64,000 bases of DNA from Zea mays (Eukaryota; Streptophyta; Magnoliopsida; Poales; Poaceae): contig NC_050105.1 of NCBI RefSeq assembly GCF_902167145.1, positions 135,951,988 to 136,015,987 of the forward strand, in the 5' to 3' direction. Numbering within the stretch: the first letter of the stretch is position 1; the number at the start of each line of letters is the position of its first letter. The notes under the pieces were generated by a model. The model made no database searches, had not been told where the DNA came from, and saw nothing but the letters and a program-made list of their open reading frames with translations. This document shows, one piece after another, positions 21,036-32,247 of this stretch. The position numbers and the translations under genes are program-made.

Positions 21036-24000
21036 TCGAAGGGAGTGTTAGCACTCGCTTGGAGGCTTTTGTCGCACTTTTTTGCAAGGGGACCAGCCTT
21101 CCTCGGTTGCATTTCGTTCCGGTGGGTGCGCGCGAGCGCACGCGCCGGGTGTAGCCCCCGAGGCCTCGGAGGAGTGGTTACACTCCTTCGAGGTCTTAAT
21201 ACTTTGGCTGGTCTGGTCGTTCCCTCATGCGAACTGGCCGTAGCCCGGGTGCACGGTCGGGGGCCAAGCTCTCGGGCTGGTATGTTGACGCTGTCAACGA
21301 TTTGGCCGGAGCCGGTTTTTGCGAGAGCAGCCCCCGAGCCTCTGCACAGGGCGAGAGGACGATCAGGGACAGACTCGGCTTTTTACATACGCCCCTACGT
21401 CGCCTTTCCGCAAGGAGGAGGGGGGGAGTGCGCCATGTTACCCTCGATGGGCACCGAACATGGTGTCTCCGGTGAGCTGCAAGCGGGTAATCCGAGTGGA
21501 CGTCCGTGCCCCGTTCGTTGGGGGTCGGCTAGGGGCCCAGAGGCACGCCCAAAAGTACCTGCGGGTGATTTGCCGGACCCGGTCCCCTGGCGACGGGGTC
21601 CGAGGGCTCGATGCCTCCCTCCGATGGGATTCCGTTACAAGATCGTTCCCACTGGTCTCGGAAATGTCCTAGGGTACCTCGGGAGCGCAGCCCGAGCCTC
21701 GGTTATGTATCGAACGTACCCCTGGTCATCCCTCGCTCGGTGTCTGAGGCGACTGTGAACCCTTCGGGGGCCAGCCTTCGAACCCCTGATCAGTAATGGG
21801 CGCGGAGCCCGAGTAGCCTGAGGCGGCCATGAAGCCCTTCGGGGGGCTGGCCTTCGAACCCCTGACCAGTAGTGGGTGTCGGGCCCACGCGATCTGAGGC
21901 GACTGTTGAACCCTCGGGGGGCCAGCCTTCGAACCCCTGATCAGTAATGGGGGGCTCGGAGCCCGGTTCCTTCGCGGAGAAGGATCCCTTTCGGGGTATC
22001 CCCCTTTCCCGGTCCCTGTTGCAAGAGATAGAGAAAGAGGAAAACGGAAAAGGATACTAATTCGGACGACGTGGCGTACCTTTTCTGAAGCGGTTATTAC
22101 GGCGAAGGTGAAGCGTCGCGCGCTCCTCCTGCCAGAAGCGCCGCGTGTCTCGCCGCGGAGTTAATGCGACGGGGTGAGTGGTTGGCGGGGCGGCCGTTGC
22201 GCGCGTGCGACCCGTTCGAGGAATGGGTCACGGGTGCACCGTCTTCACGCCGTGAGAGGAGGCTCCCTTGCTGTCTCAGGATGGGACGTGAGCCTGGCCG
22301 ACGACGTGACTGCTGTGCCCGCCCGCCTGCCACCGCTATTACTGCTGGCCCACTTTCGGTCGCTTTGACCGACGCGCCAGTCTGGCGCTGTTGGGTCGCC
22401 TCGAGTCGTGGCATAGGCTCCGCAACCGAAGGGGCGCGATGGTGGCACAAGTGGCGGTGCGGTTGCTTGCATGCAGCAACTGGCGCGCCGGTTGCTCGAC
22501 GCGTGGGCCTGGGTTCCAGGCTGGCGTGTCAGGAGTCGGAGAAGCGCGTCCATCTGGCGCGGTTGCATGCCGCCTGCATGGCTGCTCGCCCCTTCTGCCC
22601 GTTGGTCTGGGCGAAAATGGGGGGTCGCCTGTAACCGCTGGACGGTCGTGCGCACCATGCGCGGCGGTTTGGCTTCTTCTGCCCTGAGCCGGCTTGCATG
22701 ACATGCGGGACCCAGCCCCCGAGTCGCAGGGGAGGGCCTTGGAGCGTGTTGGAGAAGACTCGGCCCGCGGCGCTTGGGGGCGCACGTAGGGGGAGTTGTT
22801 CGTTCATTGTGGCTGTCGAGGCCTGAACGTGTATGTAACTTCGGCACTGAGCCGTGTTTTTTCCTCATTTTCGAGCACTAGGTCTCGCCTGTTTGATTAT
22901 CTGAACCGCTTTACCAAGCATGAGTTGCCCCGTGTCAAGGTGACGGGTGAGGTATCCGTATCCCGGAGGCGTAGGAATCCCTCGGCCCGTTCGGCCTTGT
23001 TATGTGAGGCTCCTCTAGCTTAGTTGAAGAGACCCCTCGGTCGCCCTTCGGTGGATCGAGGCCGGGGGTAGCGATATCAGTATGAACAGAGGCGGAGTTG
23101 GCTCGAGAATGGGAACCTGGTTGACCGGAGCCTAGCCGTGTTGTCCGTCAGCGGGGCCGACGCCAAAGTCGATCAGTCGAGGCCTCGGATCGGGCTGGCG
23201 CCCTTGGGAGCCGGTTGACCGAGGCCCCAGGGGTAACCGGTTGAGCCGCCTGCTCGGGCCGGATTCCCGGAGGAGCCCCTGGACCGCGGCGCCGCCCGAG
23301 GCTGGGTCGGGCTTTGCTGAAGACGTCGTCGATGCCGAGGGTGCTACAGCTCCCTTCGGCGTGAAGACCCGAGCCTGCAGGATCCGATCATCTTGTAGCG
23401 TGTGCTTCCTGCGGCCGCCGAGGCCAGAAGAAAGCACCCTCGCTGCACTTGCGAAGCTGCGCCTTTTTTTCCTCTTGTTTCGAGCATCTGGACTTCGTCG
23501 GTAACAGGGATGTTTGTGTGAGCAAGAGCTGCTTTTCGCGGAAGGGACGAGTGAGGTATCCGTATCCCAGAGGCGTGGGAATCCCTCGGCTCGGTCGGCC
23601 TTGCCGCTTACGCGTACTTTCACCCGTCCATGAGGCCCTGTCCCCGACTTAGTCGAGAAAGCTTGAAAGACTGCTTCGGCAGGAGAGCTTCCGAACGTGA
23701 TGACTCGTTCGGTCCACGGAGTCGCTTTATCCGAGCGCAAGTTACTTATCGCAGAAGGGGACGAGTGAGGTATCCGTATCCCGGAGGCGTAGGAGTCCCT
23801 CGGCTCGGTCAGCCTTAGCTGCTTACGTGTACCTCGTCGTTTCCAGGATCCGCTTTCCGAAGTAGTCAAGAAGCACGAAAGAAATCCTGCTAAAAAGAGA
23901 TCCTTTTTCGAGGAAAAATTCGACGCAGAGGGGGTCTCCCCCCTTTTAGCCCCCGAGGGAGGGTCGGGTTTTGCCGAGGCTAGGCCGACCCTTCCTTGAC

Positions 24001-24048
24001 AACTAAACTTTGCGTAGGTGCGAGGTATATGAACAACTTGAAAACATC
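21036..24048 (-). other. Non-coding 3' region of the Gypsy element, with repeats
   Basis: Three kilobases lie between integrase and the polypurine tract without a credible gene. A tandem repeat of about 75 bp has three units starting CTGAGGCG at 21744, 21818 and 21894. A dispersed direct repeat beginning GAGGTATCCGTATCCC occurs at 22949, 23553 and 23767. Several open frames of 60-200 codons reflect GC richness. Long 3' spacers are usual in the Tat/Ogre lineage. Confidence 0.7.
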
Positions 24049-25899
24049 TTAAGGATAGAAGCGACGTAGCTGTTTGATGTTCCAAGCGTTGCCGTAGATC
24101 TCGCCTTGATTGCTGGCCAGCTTGTATGTTCCGGGCTTCAGAACTTTGGCGATGACGAATGGCCCTTCCCAGGGGGGCGTGAGCTTGTGCCTCCCTCGGG
24201 CGTCTTGTCGCAGCCGAAGCACCAGGTCGCCCACCTGGAGTTCTCGGGACCGGACCCCTCGGGCGTGGTAGCGTCGCAGGGACTGTTGGTACCGCGCCGA
24301 GTGTAGTAAGGCCCTGTCCCGAGCTTCCTCCAACTGGTCCAGCGATTCCTCTCGGCTGGCTTGGTTGCTTTGTTCGGTGTAGGCCCTCGCCCTTGGGGAG
24401 CCGTATTCCAGGTCAGTGGGCAAGATAGCTTCAGCCCCGTAGACCAGGAAAAACGGCGTGAAGCCCGTGGCACGACTCGGCGTCGTCCTTAGGCTCCAGA
24501 CCACCGAGGGGAGTTCCTTCATCCATCGCCCGCCGAACTTGTTGAGGTCGTTGTAGATCCGAGGCTTGAGCCCTTGTAGAATCATGCCGTTGGCACGCTC
24601 TACCTGCCCATTCGACATGGGATGAGCCACGGCGGCCCAGTCCACCCGGATATGGTGATCTTCGCAAAAATCCAAGAATTTTTTGCCGGTGAACTGGGTG
24701 CCGTTGTCGGTGATGATGGAGTTCGGGACCCCGAAGCGATGGATGATGTTGGTGAAGAATGCCACCGCCTGCTCGGACCTGATGCTGTTCAGGGGTCGGA
24801 CCTCGATCCACTTGGAGAATTTGTCGATGGCGACCAGCAGGTGCGTGTAGCCCCCGGGCGCCTTCTGCAAGGGACCGACGAGGTCCAGACCCCATACAGC
24901 GAAGGGCCAGGTGATGGGTATTGTCTGCAGAGCCTGAGCGGGCAGGTGTGTCCGCTTCGCATAGAATTGGCACCCTTCGCAGGTGCGGACAATTCTAGTG
25001 GCGTCAGCCACCGCCGTTGGCCAGTAGAAGCCTTGCCGGAAGGCATTTCCAACAAGGGCTCGGGGTGCTGCGTGGTGGCCGCAAGCCCCCGAGTGTACTT
25101 CTTGCAGCAGTTCCCGACCTTCGGCGATGGGGATGCATCGCTGGAGGATGCCCGAGGGGCTGCGATGGTAGAGTTCCTCTTCGTCGCCCAGCAAGACGAA
25201 TGACTTGGCGCGTCGCGCTACCCGCCGAGCCTCGACTTGGTCGAGGGGTAGCTCTCCTCGACGGAGATATTGCAGGTATGGGGCCTGCCAATCTTGGTCT
25301 GGCGTGGCCCCGCGCTGCCCTTCCTCGACGTTCAACGCCCCGCCCTCGGGGGCCGAGGGTACCTCGGGCTGAGCCGAGGGTACCTTGGGCTGAGCCGAGG
25401 ATACCTCGGGCTGAGCCGAGGGTACCTCGGGCTGAGCCGAGGGTACCTCAGGCTCGGGCGCGTCGTCGAGCTTGACGGAGGGTTGATGTAGATCCCGGGA
25501 GAAGACGTCCGGGGGGACTGTCGTTCGCCCCGAGGCTATCTTGGCCAGCTCGTCTGCGGTTTCGTTGTAGCGCCGAGCGATGTGGTTGAGCTCGAGCCCG
25601 AAGAACTTGTCTTCCAGGCGCCGAACCTCGTCGCAGTAGGCCTCCATCTTCGGGTCGCGGCAGTGGGAGTTCTTCATGGCTTGGTCGATGATGAGCCGCG
25701 AGTCACCGCGGGCGTCGAGGCGTCTGACCCCTAGCTCGATGGCGATCCGCAATCCGTTGACCAGAGCTTCGTACTCGGCCACATTGTTGGACGCCGGGAA
25801 GTGGAGGCGCAGCACGTAGCGCAAGTGCTTTCCGAGGGGCGAGATGAAGAGAAGGCCCGCACCGGCCCCCGTCTTCATCAGCGACCCGTCGAAAAACAT
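24049..25899 (-). pseudogene. Gypsy pol, second (archaeal-type) RNase H and integrase
   Basis: The N-terminal part is an archaeal-type RNase H (MFFDGSLMKTGAGAG, NNVAEYEALVNGL, RGDSRLIID, YNETADELA), with Asp, Glu, Asp and Asp in the catalytic places. A Pro/Ser/Gln/Glu repeat linker follows (PSAQPEV units, about 25340-25450). Integrase comes next: the HHCC zinc domain (GACGHH...CEGCQFY) and the DDE core (WGLDLVGP, IITDNGTQF, NGQVERANG). The end, beyond the GDLVLR motif, has no chromodomain. The frame is the same as the upstream RT part but is separated from it by TAG at 25903-25905. Related elements have Trp at that place, so a TGG to TAG change is likely. Confidence 0.9.
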
Positions 25900-25902
25900 G
25901 GT

Positions 25903-27339
25903 CTAGAGCTCCGGTTGGGTCGGAGTCGTTGGTAGTTGGGTGTCGACCCATTCAGCCACGAAATCCGCCAACACTTGGGACTTGATGGCCTTCCGTGGGG
26001 CGAACGAGATCGTTTCGGCCATGATCTCCACTGCCCACTTTGCGATCCTGCCCGAGGCCTCTCGGCACTGGATGATCTCCCCCAGGGGGAAGGATGACAC
26101 CACAGTTACTGGATGGGACTCGAAGTAGTGTCGTAGCTTCCGCCTCGTCAGGATCAAAGCATACAGCAGCTTTTGAACTTGTGGGCAACGGATCTTAGTC
26201 TCGGACAGCACTTCGCTGATGAAGTAGACCGGCCTCTGAACGGGCAATGTATGCCCTTCCTCCTGCCTTTCGACCACAATCGCGGCGCTAACCACCTGAG
26301 TGGTCGCGGCGACGTAGACCAAGAGGGTTTCTCCGTCCGCCGGCGGCACCAAGACTGGCGCCTTTGTAAGGAGCGCCTTCAGGTTGCCGAGGGCTTCCTC
26401 GGCCTCAGGGGTCCAAACGAAACACTCGGCCTTCCTTAAGAGGCGGTACAGAGGCAGACCTCTTTCGCCGAGGCGTGAGATGAAGCGGCTCAGGGCCGCG
26501 AGGCATCCCATGACCCTCTGTACCCCTTTTAAGTCCTTGATGGGTCCCATGCTGGTGATGGCCGCAATCTTCTCCGGGTTGGCCTCGATGCCTCGCTCAG
26601 AGACGATGAACCCTAGGAGCATGCCTCGGGGCACCCCGAAGACACACTTCTCAGGATTAAGCTTGACTCCTTTCGCCTTGAGACACCGGAATATCACTTC
26701 AAGGTCGGAGAGGAGGTTGGGAGCCTTCCGTGTCTTGACCACGATGTCATCGACGTAGGCCTCGACTGTGCGACCGATGTGTTCGCCGAACACATGGTTC
26801 ATGCACCGCTGGTACGTCGCGCCTGCATTCCTCAGGCCGAACGGCATGGTGACGTAGCAGTACATGCCGAACGGCGTGATGAAAGAAGTCGCGAGCTGGT
26901 CGGACTCTTTCATCCGGATCTGGTGATACCCCGAGTAGGCATCGAGGAAGGACAGGGTTTCGCACCCAGCAGTGGAATCCACGATTTGGTCGATGCGAGG
27001 CAGAGGGTAGGGAACCTTCGGACATGCTTTGTTGAGACCAGTGTAGTCTACACACATCCGCCATTTCCCCCCTTTCTTCCTCACAAGCACAGGGTTGGCA
27101 AGCCACTCGGGATGGAATACCTCTTTGATGAACCCTGCCGCCATTAGCTTGTGGATCTCTTCGCCAATCGCTCTGCGCTTCTCCTCGTCGAATCGACGCA
27201 GAGGCTGCCTGACGGGTCGGGCTCCGGCCCGAATATCCAGCGAGTGCTCGGCGACATCCCTCGGTATGCCGGGCATGTCCGAGGGACTCCACGCAAAGAC
27301 GTCGGCGTTTGCGCGGAGAAAGTCGACGAGCACTGCTTC
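25903..27339 (-). pseudogene. Gypsy pol, reverse transcriptase and native RNase H
   Basis: Reverse transcriptase motifs are clear: KKGGKWRMCVDYTGLNKACP, SFLDAYSGYHQIRM, TSFITPFGMYCYVTMPFGL and AYVDDIVVKT. The native RNase H that follows (LLVYVAATTQVVSAAIV) lacks the usual first catalytic Asp of the YxDAS-type motif, consistent with a degenerate domain whose work is taken over by the second RNase H. TAG at 27340-27342 cuts it off from the upstream frame and TAG at 25903-25905 from the downstream frame. All parts share one reading frame. Confidence 0.92.
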
Positions 27340-27342
27340 CTA

Positions 27343-27687
27343 TTTGGGGTCGAGCCCGGAACCGATCCGGATCTGCTTGGTGGTGTCGCCGCTGGGGTCG
27401 AGGGGGACGGCCTTGACCGTCTCCGCTGGCTCGAAGTTGCCGGCATGGCGCTTCACGTCTGGGACCTCCTTGGAGAGGTTCTCCAGGTCGGCGATGAGGG
27501 CCTCGGACTCGGCGAGGGCCTCGGCGTACTCCACGCACTCCACGTCGCATTCGAACGCGTGTTTGTACGTGGGGCCGACGGTGATGACCCCGTTGGGGCC
27601 CGGCATCTTGAGCTTCAGGTAGGTGTAGTTGGGGACGGCCATGAACTTCGCGTAGCATGGCCTCCCTAGCACGGCGTGGTAGGTTCC
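27343..27687 (-). pseudogene. Gypsy pol, protease-RT linker
   Basis: This 115-codon piece of the same frame lies between two in-frame stops (TGA at 27688-27690 and TAG at 27340-27342). It contains GRPCYAKFMAVPNYTYLKLK, the usual segment downstream of the retropepsin in this group. The TGA follows VVGF where relatives have Arg, which fits CGA to TGA at a CpG. Confidence 0.8.
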
Positions 27688-29459
27688 TCAGAACCCGACC
27701 ACTTCGAACGTCAGGGTCTCCCTTCGGAAGTTGGAGGGTGTCCCGAAGCAGACTGGGAGGTCGAGTCGCCCGAGGGGCTGGACGCGCTTCCCAGGGATGA
27801 TCCCGTGGAAGGGCGCAGCACCTGCTCGGACGGAGGACGGATCGACGCGCAGAAGCTTGAGGGTCTCGGTGTAGATGATGTTGAGGCAGCTGCCTCCGTC
27901 CATCAGGACCTTGGTGAGCCTGACATCGCCGACAACGGGGTCGACGACGAGCGGGTATTTCCCCGGGCTCGGCACATGGTCGGGGTGGTCGGCCCGGTCG
28001 AAAGTGATGGGCTTGTCGGACCAGTCTAGGTAGACTGGCGCCACCACCTTCGCCGAGCAGACCTCCCGGCGCTCTTGCTTGCGGTGCCGAGCCGAGGTAT
28101 TCGCCGCATGCCCTCCATAGATCATGAAGCAGTCGCGGACCTCGGGGAACCCCCCTGCTGGGTGTTCTTCGTTCTTGTCGTCGTCGTGGGCCCTGCCACC
28201 CTCGGCGAGTGGCCCGGCCCTGTGGAAATGACGCCGAAGCATAACACACTCCTCGAGGGTGTGCTTGACGGGCCCCTGATGGTAGGGGCACGGCTCCTTG
28301 AGCATCTTGTCGAAAAGGTTTGCACCTCCGGGGGGCTTCCGAGGGTTCTTATACTCGGCGGCGGCGACAAGGTCCGCGTCTGCGGCGTCGCGTTTCGATT
28401 GCGACTTCTTCTTGCCTTTCTTCTTGGCGCCGCGCGGAGCAGACGCCTCGGGAGCTTCTTCCGACGGGCGGCCCTGGGGCTGCTTGTCCTTTCGGAAGAT
28501 AGCCTCGACCGCCTCCTGGCCGGAGGCGAACTTGGTGGCGATGTCCATCAGCTCGCTCGCCCTGGTGGGGGTTTTGCGACCCAGCTTGCTCACCAGGTCG
28601 CGGCAAGTGGTGCCGGCGAGGAACGCGCCGATGACATCCGAGTCGGTGATGTTGGGCAGCTCGGTGCGCTGCTTCGAGAATCGCCGGATGTAGTCCCGGA
28701 GCGACTCCCCCGGCTGTTGCCGGCAGCTCCGAAGGTCCCAGGAGTTCCCGGGGCGCACGTATGTGCCCTGGAAATTGCCAGCGAAGGCTTGGACCAAGTC
28801 GTCCCAGTTGGAAATCTGCCCCGGAGGCAGGTGCTCCAACCAGGCGCGAGCAGTGTCGGAGAGGAACAGGGGGAGGTTGCGGATGACGAGGTTGTCGTCG
28901 TCCGTTCCGCCCAGTTGGCAGGCAAGGCGGTAGTCCGCGAGCCACAGTTCCGGTCTCGTTTCCCCCGAGTACTTTGTGATAGTAGTCGGGGGTCGGAACC
29001 GGGTCGGGAATGGCGCCCGTCGGATGGCCCGACTGAAGGCCTGCGGACCGGGTGGTTCGGGCGAAGGACTCCGATCCTCCCCGCTGTCGTAGCGCCCCCC
29101 ACGCCTGGGGTGGTAGCCTCGGCGCACCCTTTCGTCGAGGTGAGCCCGACGGTCGTGCCGATGGTGCTCGTTGCCGAGGTGGCCCGGGGCCGCAGGCGCG
29201 GTGTTGCGCGTGCGCCCGGTGTAGACCGAGGCCTCCCGCATGAATCGGGAAGTCGCGGCATGAGGTTCCGAGGGATATCCTTGCCTCCGGGATGCAGTGC
29301 TCTCGGCCCGCCGGGCCGCAGCGCCTTCCAGGAGATTCTTGAGTTCTCCCTGTATTCGCCGCCCCTCGGTGGTTGACGGCTCCGGCATCGCGCGGATGAG
29401 CATCGCTGCGGTCGCCAGGTTCTGACCGACCCCGCTGGATGCGGGCGGCGGCCTGATCC
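27688..29459 (-). pseudogene. Gypsy gag (3' part) and protease
   Basis: This part holds the retrotransposon gag core (YSGETRPELWLADYRLACQL, ARAWLEHLPPGQI, FQGTYVRPGNSWDL, ESLRDYIRRFSKQR), a Lys-rich segment, a cysteine/histidine cluster (CPYHQ...HTLEEC) and a retropepsin-like region with VLMDGGSCLNIIY. Gag is interrupted at 29459 by the Sirevirus insertion. Its first part is at 38966-40094, and the frame matches across one copy of GATCC (967 codons in total, to the TGA). The Gag core builds the particle; the protease matures the polyprotein. Confidence 0.9.
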
Positions 29460-30781
29460 TGATAGTCGCCTAGAGGGGGGGTGAATAGGGCGAAACTGAA
29501 ATTTACAAAATTAAACACAACTACAAGCCGGGGTTAGCGTTAGAAATATAAACGAGTCAGAGAGAGAGGGCACAAAACAAATCCCAAGCGAATAAGCAAG
29601 AGAGACACGGAGATTTGTTTTACCGAGGTTCGGTTCTTGCAAACCTACTCCCCGTTGAGGAGGCCACAAAGGCCGGGTCTCTTTCAACCCTTCCCTCTCT
29701 CAAACGGTCCCTCGGACCGAGTGAGCTTCTCTTCTCTAATCAAAGCCGGGAACAAAACTTCCCCGCAAGGGCCACCACACAATTGGTGCCTCTTGCCTTG
29801 ATTACAATGGAGTTGTGATCTCAAGAACAAGTGAGAAAGAAAAGAAGCAATCCAAGCGCAAGAGCTCAAATGAACACGACAAATCACTCTCACTAGTCAC
29901 TAGGGCTTTGTGTGGAATTGGAGAGGATTTGATCTCTTTAGTGTGTCTAGAATTGAATGCTAGAGCTCTTGTAGTAGTTGAGAAGTGGAAAACTTGGATG
30001 CAATGAATGGTGGGGTGGTTGGGGTATTTATAGCCCCAACCACCAAACTTGACCGTTGGCTGGAGGCTTCTGCTCGATGGCGCACCGGACAGTCCGGTGC
30101 ACACCGGACAGTCCGGTGCCCCTGCCACGTCATCACTGCCGTTGGATTCTGACCGTTGGAGCTTCTGACTTGTGGGCCCGCCTGGGTGTCCGGTGCACAC
30201 CGGACATGTACTGTTTGATGTCCGGTGCACCGGCATGGGCGATTCTGACTTCTGCGCGCGCTGAGCGCGCATTAAATGCTCCGCAGGGAGCCGTTGGCGC
30301 CGCAGGGAGCCGTTGCTCCGCTGGCACACCGGACAGTCCGGTGCACACCGGACAGTCCGGTGAATTTTAGCGGAGCGGCTGCCGCGCGAACCCGAGGCTG
30401 GCAAGTTCAGGAGGCCGACCTTCCTTGGAGCACCGGACATGTCCGGTGCACACCGGACAGTCCGGTGAATTATAGCGCGCCGGCTTCCGAGAATTCCCGA
30501 AGGCGAAGAGTTTGAGTCTGAGTCCCCTGGTGCACCGGACAGGTACTGTTCACTGTCCGGTGGCACACCGGACAGTCCGGTGCGCCAGACCAGGGGTGCC
30601 CTCGGTTGCCCCTTTGCTCCTTTATTGAATCCAAAACTTGGTCTTTTTATTGGCTGAGTGTGAACCTTTTACACCTGTATAATCTATACACTTGGGCAAA
30701 CTAGTTAGTCCAATTATTTGTGTTGGGCAATTCAACCACCAAAATTATTTAGGAACTAGGTGTAAGCCTAATTCCCTTTCA
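29460..30781 (-). repeat. Sirevirus 3' LTR
   Basis: It is 1322 bp, from TGATAG to TTTCA. Compared with the right copy it has four base changes that I could find (29633, 29879, 30491, 30617) and an extra 19 bp at 30283-30301 that tandemly repeats its neighbour. At least six 17-bp palindromes with centre A and one 18-bp version with centre AT lie between 30083 and 30590. A minus-strand TATA box (CTATAAATACC) is near 30023-30033. Confidence 0.96.
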
Positions 30782-31662
30782 ATCTCCCCCTTTTTGGTGA
30801 TTGATGCCAACACAAACCAAAGCAAATAGAGAAGTGCATAATTGAACTAGTTTGCATAATGTAAGTGTAAAGGTTGCTTGGAATTGAGCCAAATATAACT
30901 ACTTACAAGATATGCATGGAGTGTTTCTTTCTTATGTAACATTTTGGACCACGTTTGCACCACGAGTTTTGTTTTTGCAAATTCTTTTGTAAATTCTTTT
31001 CAAAGTTCTTTTGCAAATAATCAAAGGTAAATGAATAAGAGTTTGTAAAGCATTTTCAAGATTTGAAATTTTCTCCCCCTGTTTCAAATGCTTTTCCTTT
31101 GACTAAACAAAACTCCCCCTAAAAGAGATCCACCTCTTAGTGTTCAAGAGGGTTTTGATATACCATTTTTGAAATACTACTTTCTCCCCCTTTTGAACAC
31201 AATAGGATACCAAATGATAAATACTTTTGGAAAGCACTAAGTTTTTGAATTTGGTGGTGGTGGTGCGGTCCTTTTGCTTTGGGCTCATTTCTCCCCCTTT
31301 TTGGCATGAATCGCCAAAAACGGAATCATTAGAGCCCTCGAAGTAATTTCTTCCCTTTGGTCATAAGTAAATGAGTTAAGATTATACCAAAGACGAAGTC
31401 CGGTCCTTTTGCTTTTGAGCTTTTACTCTCTCCCCAAGGATGAAGTTCTTTTCTTTGATCCTCATTTCTCCCCAAAGAATAGAGAGTTGCTCGGAGTGAT
31501 GGCGAAGTATGAGATACGGAGTGGAAGCCTTTGTCTTCGCCGAAGACTCCATTTCCCTTTCAATATACCTATGACTTGGTTTGAAATAGACTTGAAAACA
31601 CATTAGTCATAGTACATAAAAGAGATATGATCAAAGGTATTAAAGTGAGCTATGTGTGCAAG
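30782..31662 (-). promoter_or_regulatory. Multiple polypurine tracts before the Sirevirus 3' LTR
   Basis: The tract AAAAAGGGGGAGAT abuts the LTR (30782-30795). Further G-rich purine tracts, seen on the plus strand as CTCCCCC or CTCCCCT runs, occur near 31071, 31110, 31181 and 31290. No gene is seen in this stretch. Repeated polypurine tracts in this position are known for sireviruses. Confidence 0.8.
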
Positions 31663-32247
31663 CTAGCAAAAGAAATTTCTAGAATCAAGAATATTGAGCT
31701 CATGCCTAAGTCTGGTAAAAGATTGTTCATCAAGTGGCTTGGTAAAGATATCGGCTAATTGATCTTTAGTATTAATGTAAGAAATCTCGATATCCCCCTT
31801 TTGTTGGTGATCCCTAAGAAAATGATACCGAATGGCTATGTGCTTAGTGCGGCTATGTTCGACGGGATTGTCGGCCATTTTGATTGCACTCTCATTATCA
31901 CATAGCAGAGGGACTTTGGTTAATTTGTAACCGTAGTCCCGCAGGGTTTGCCTCATCCAAAGCAATTGCGCGCAACAATGTCCTGCGGCAATATACTCGG
32001 CTTCGGCGGTGGAAAGAGCGACCGAATTTTGCTTCTTTGAAGCCCAAGACACCAAGGATCTTCCCAAGAACTGGCAAGTCCCCGATGTGCTCTTCCTATT
32101 AATTTTGCACCCCGCCCAATCGGCATCCGAATAACCAATCAAATCAAATGTGGATCCCCGAGGGTACCAAAGCCCAAACTTAGGTGTGTAAGCCAAATAT
32201 CTCAAGATTCGTTTTACGGCCGTAAGGTGTGATTCCTTAGGGTCGGA
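31663..32247 (-). pseudogene. Sirevirus pol, RNase H
   Basis: Copia-type RNase H follows the RT: IGYSDADWAGCKINRKSTSG, ALSTAEAEYIAAGHC, CDNESAI and HIAIRYHFLRD. It ends with the usual KPLDEQSFTRLRHELNIL segment. An in-frame TAA at 32248-32250 separates it from the RT; the place carries Gln in relatives, so CAA to TAA is likely. Confidence 0.92.

Noticed and set aside
22097..22868. Several overlapping frames on both strands of the Gypsy 3' spacer
   Set aside because: The frames are short to moderate, mutually overlapping and Arg/Ala-rich, with no recognisable domain. They are chance frames in GC-rich DNA.
27676..29376. Plus-strand frames opposite Gypsy gag (117 and 433 codons)
   Set aside because: They are antisense to a conserved gag and protease; the openness reflects codon bias on the other strand.
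30056..30566. Frames through the Sirevirus LTR palindromes
   Set aside because: Residues such as HRTVRCTPDSPV repeat because of the CACCGGACAGTCCGGTG motif; this is LTR, not a gene.
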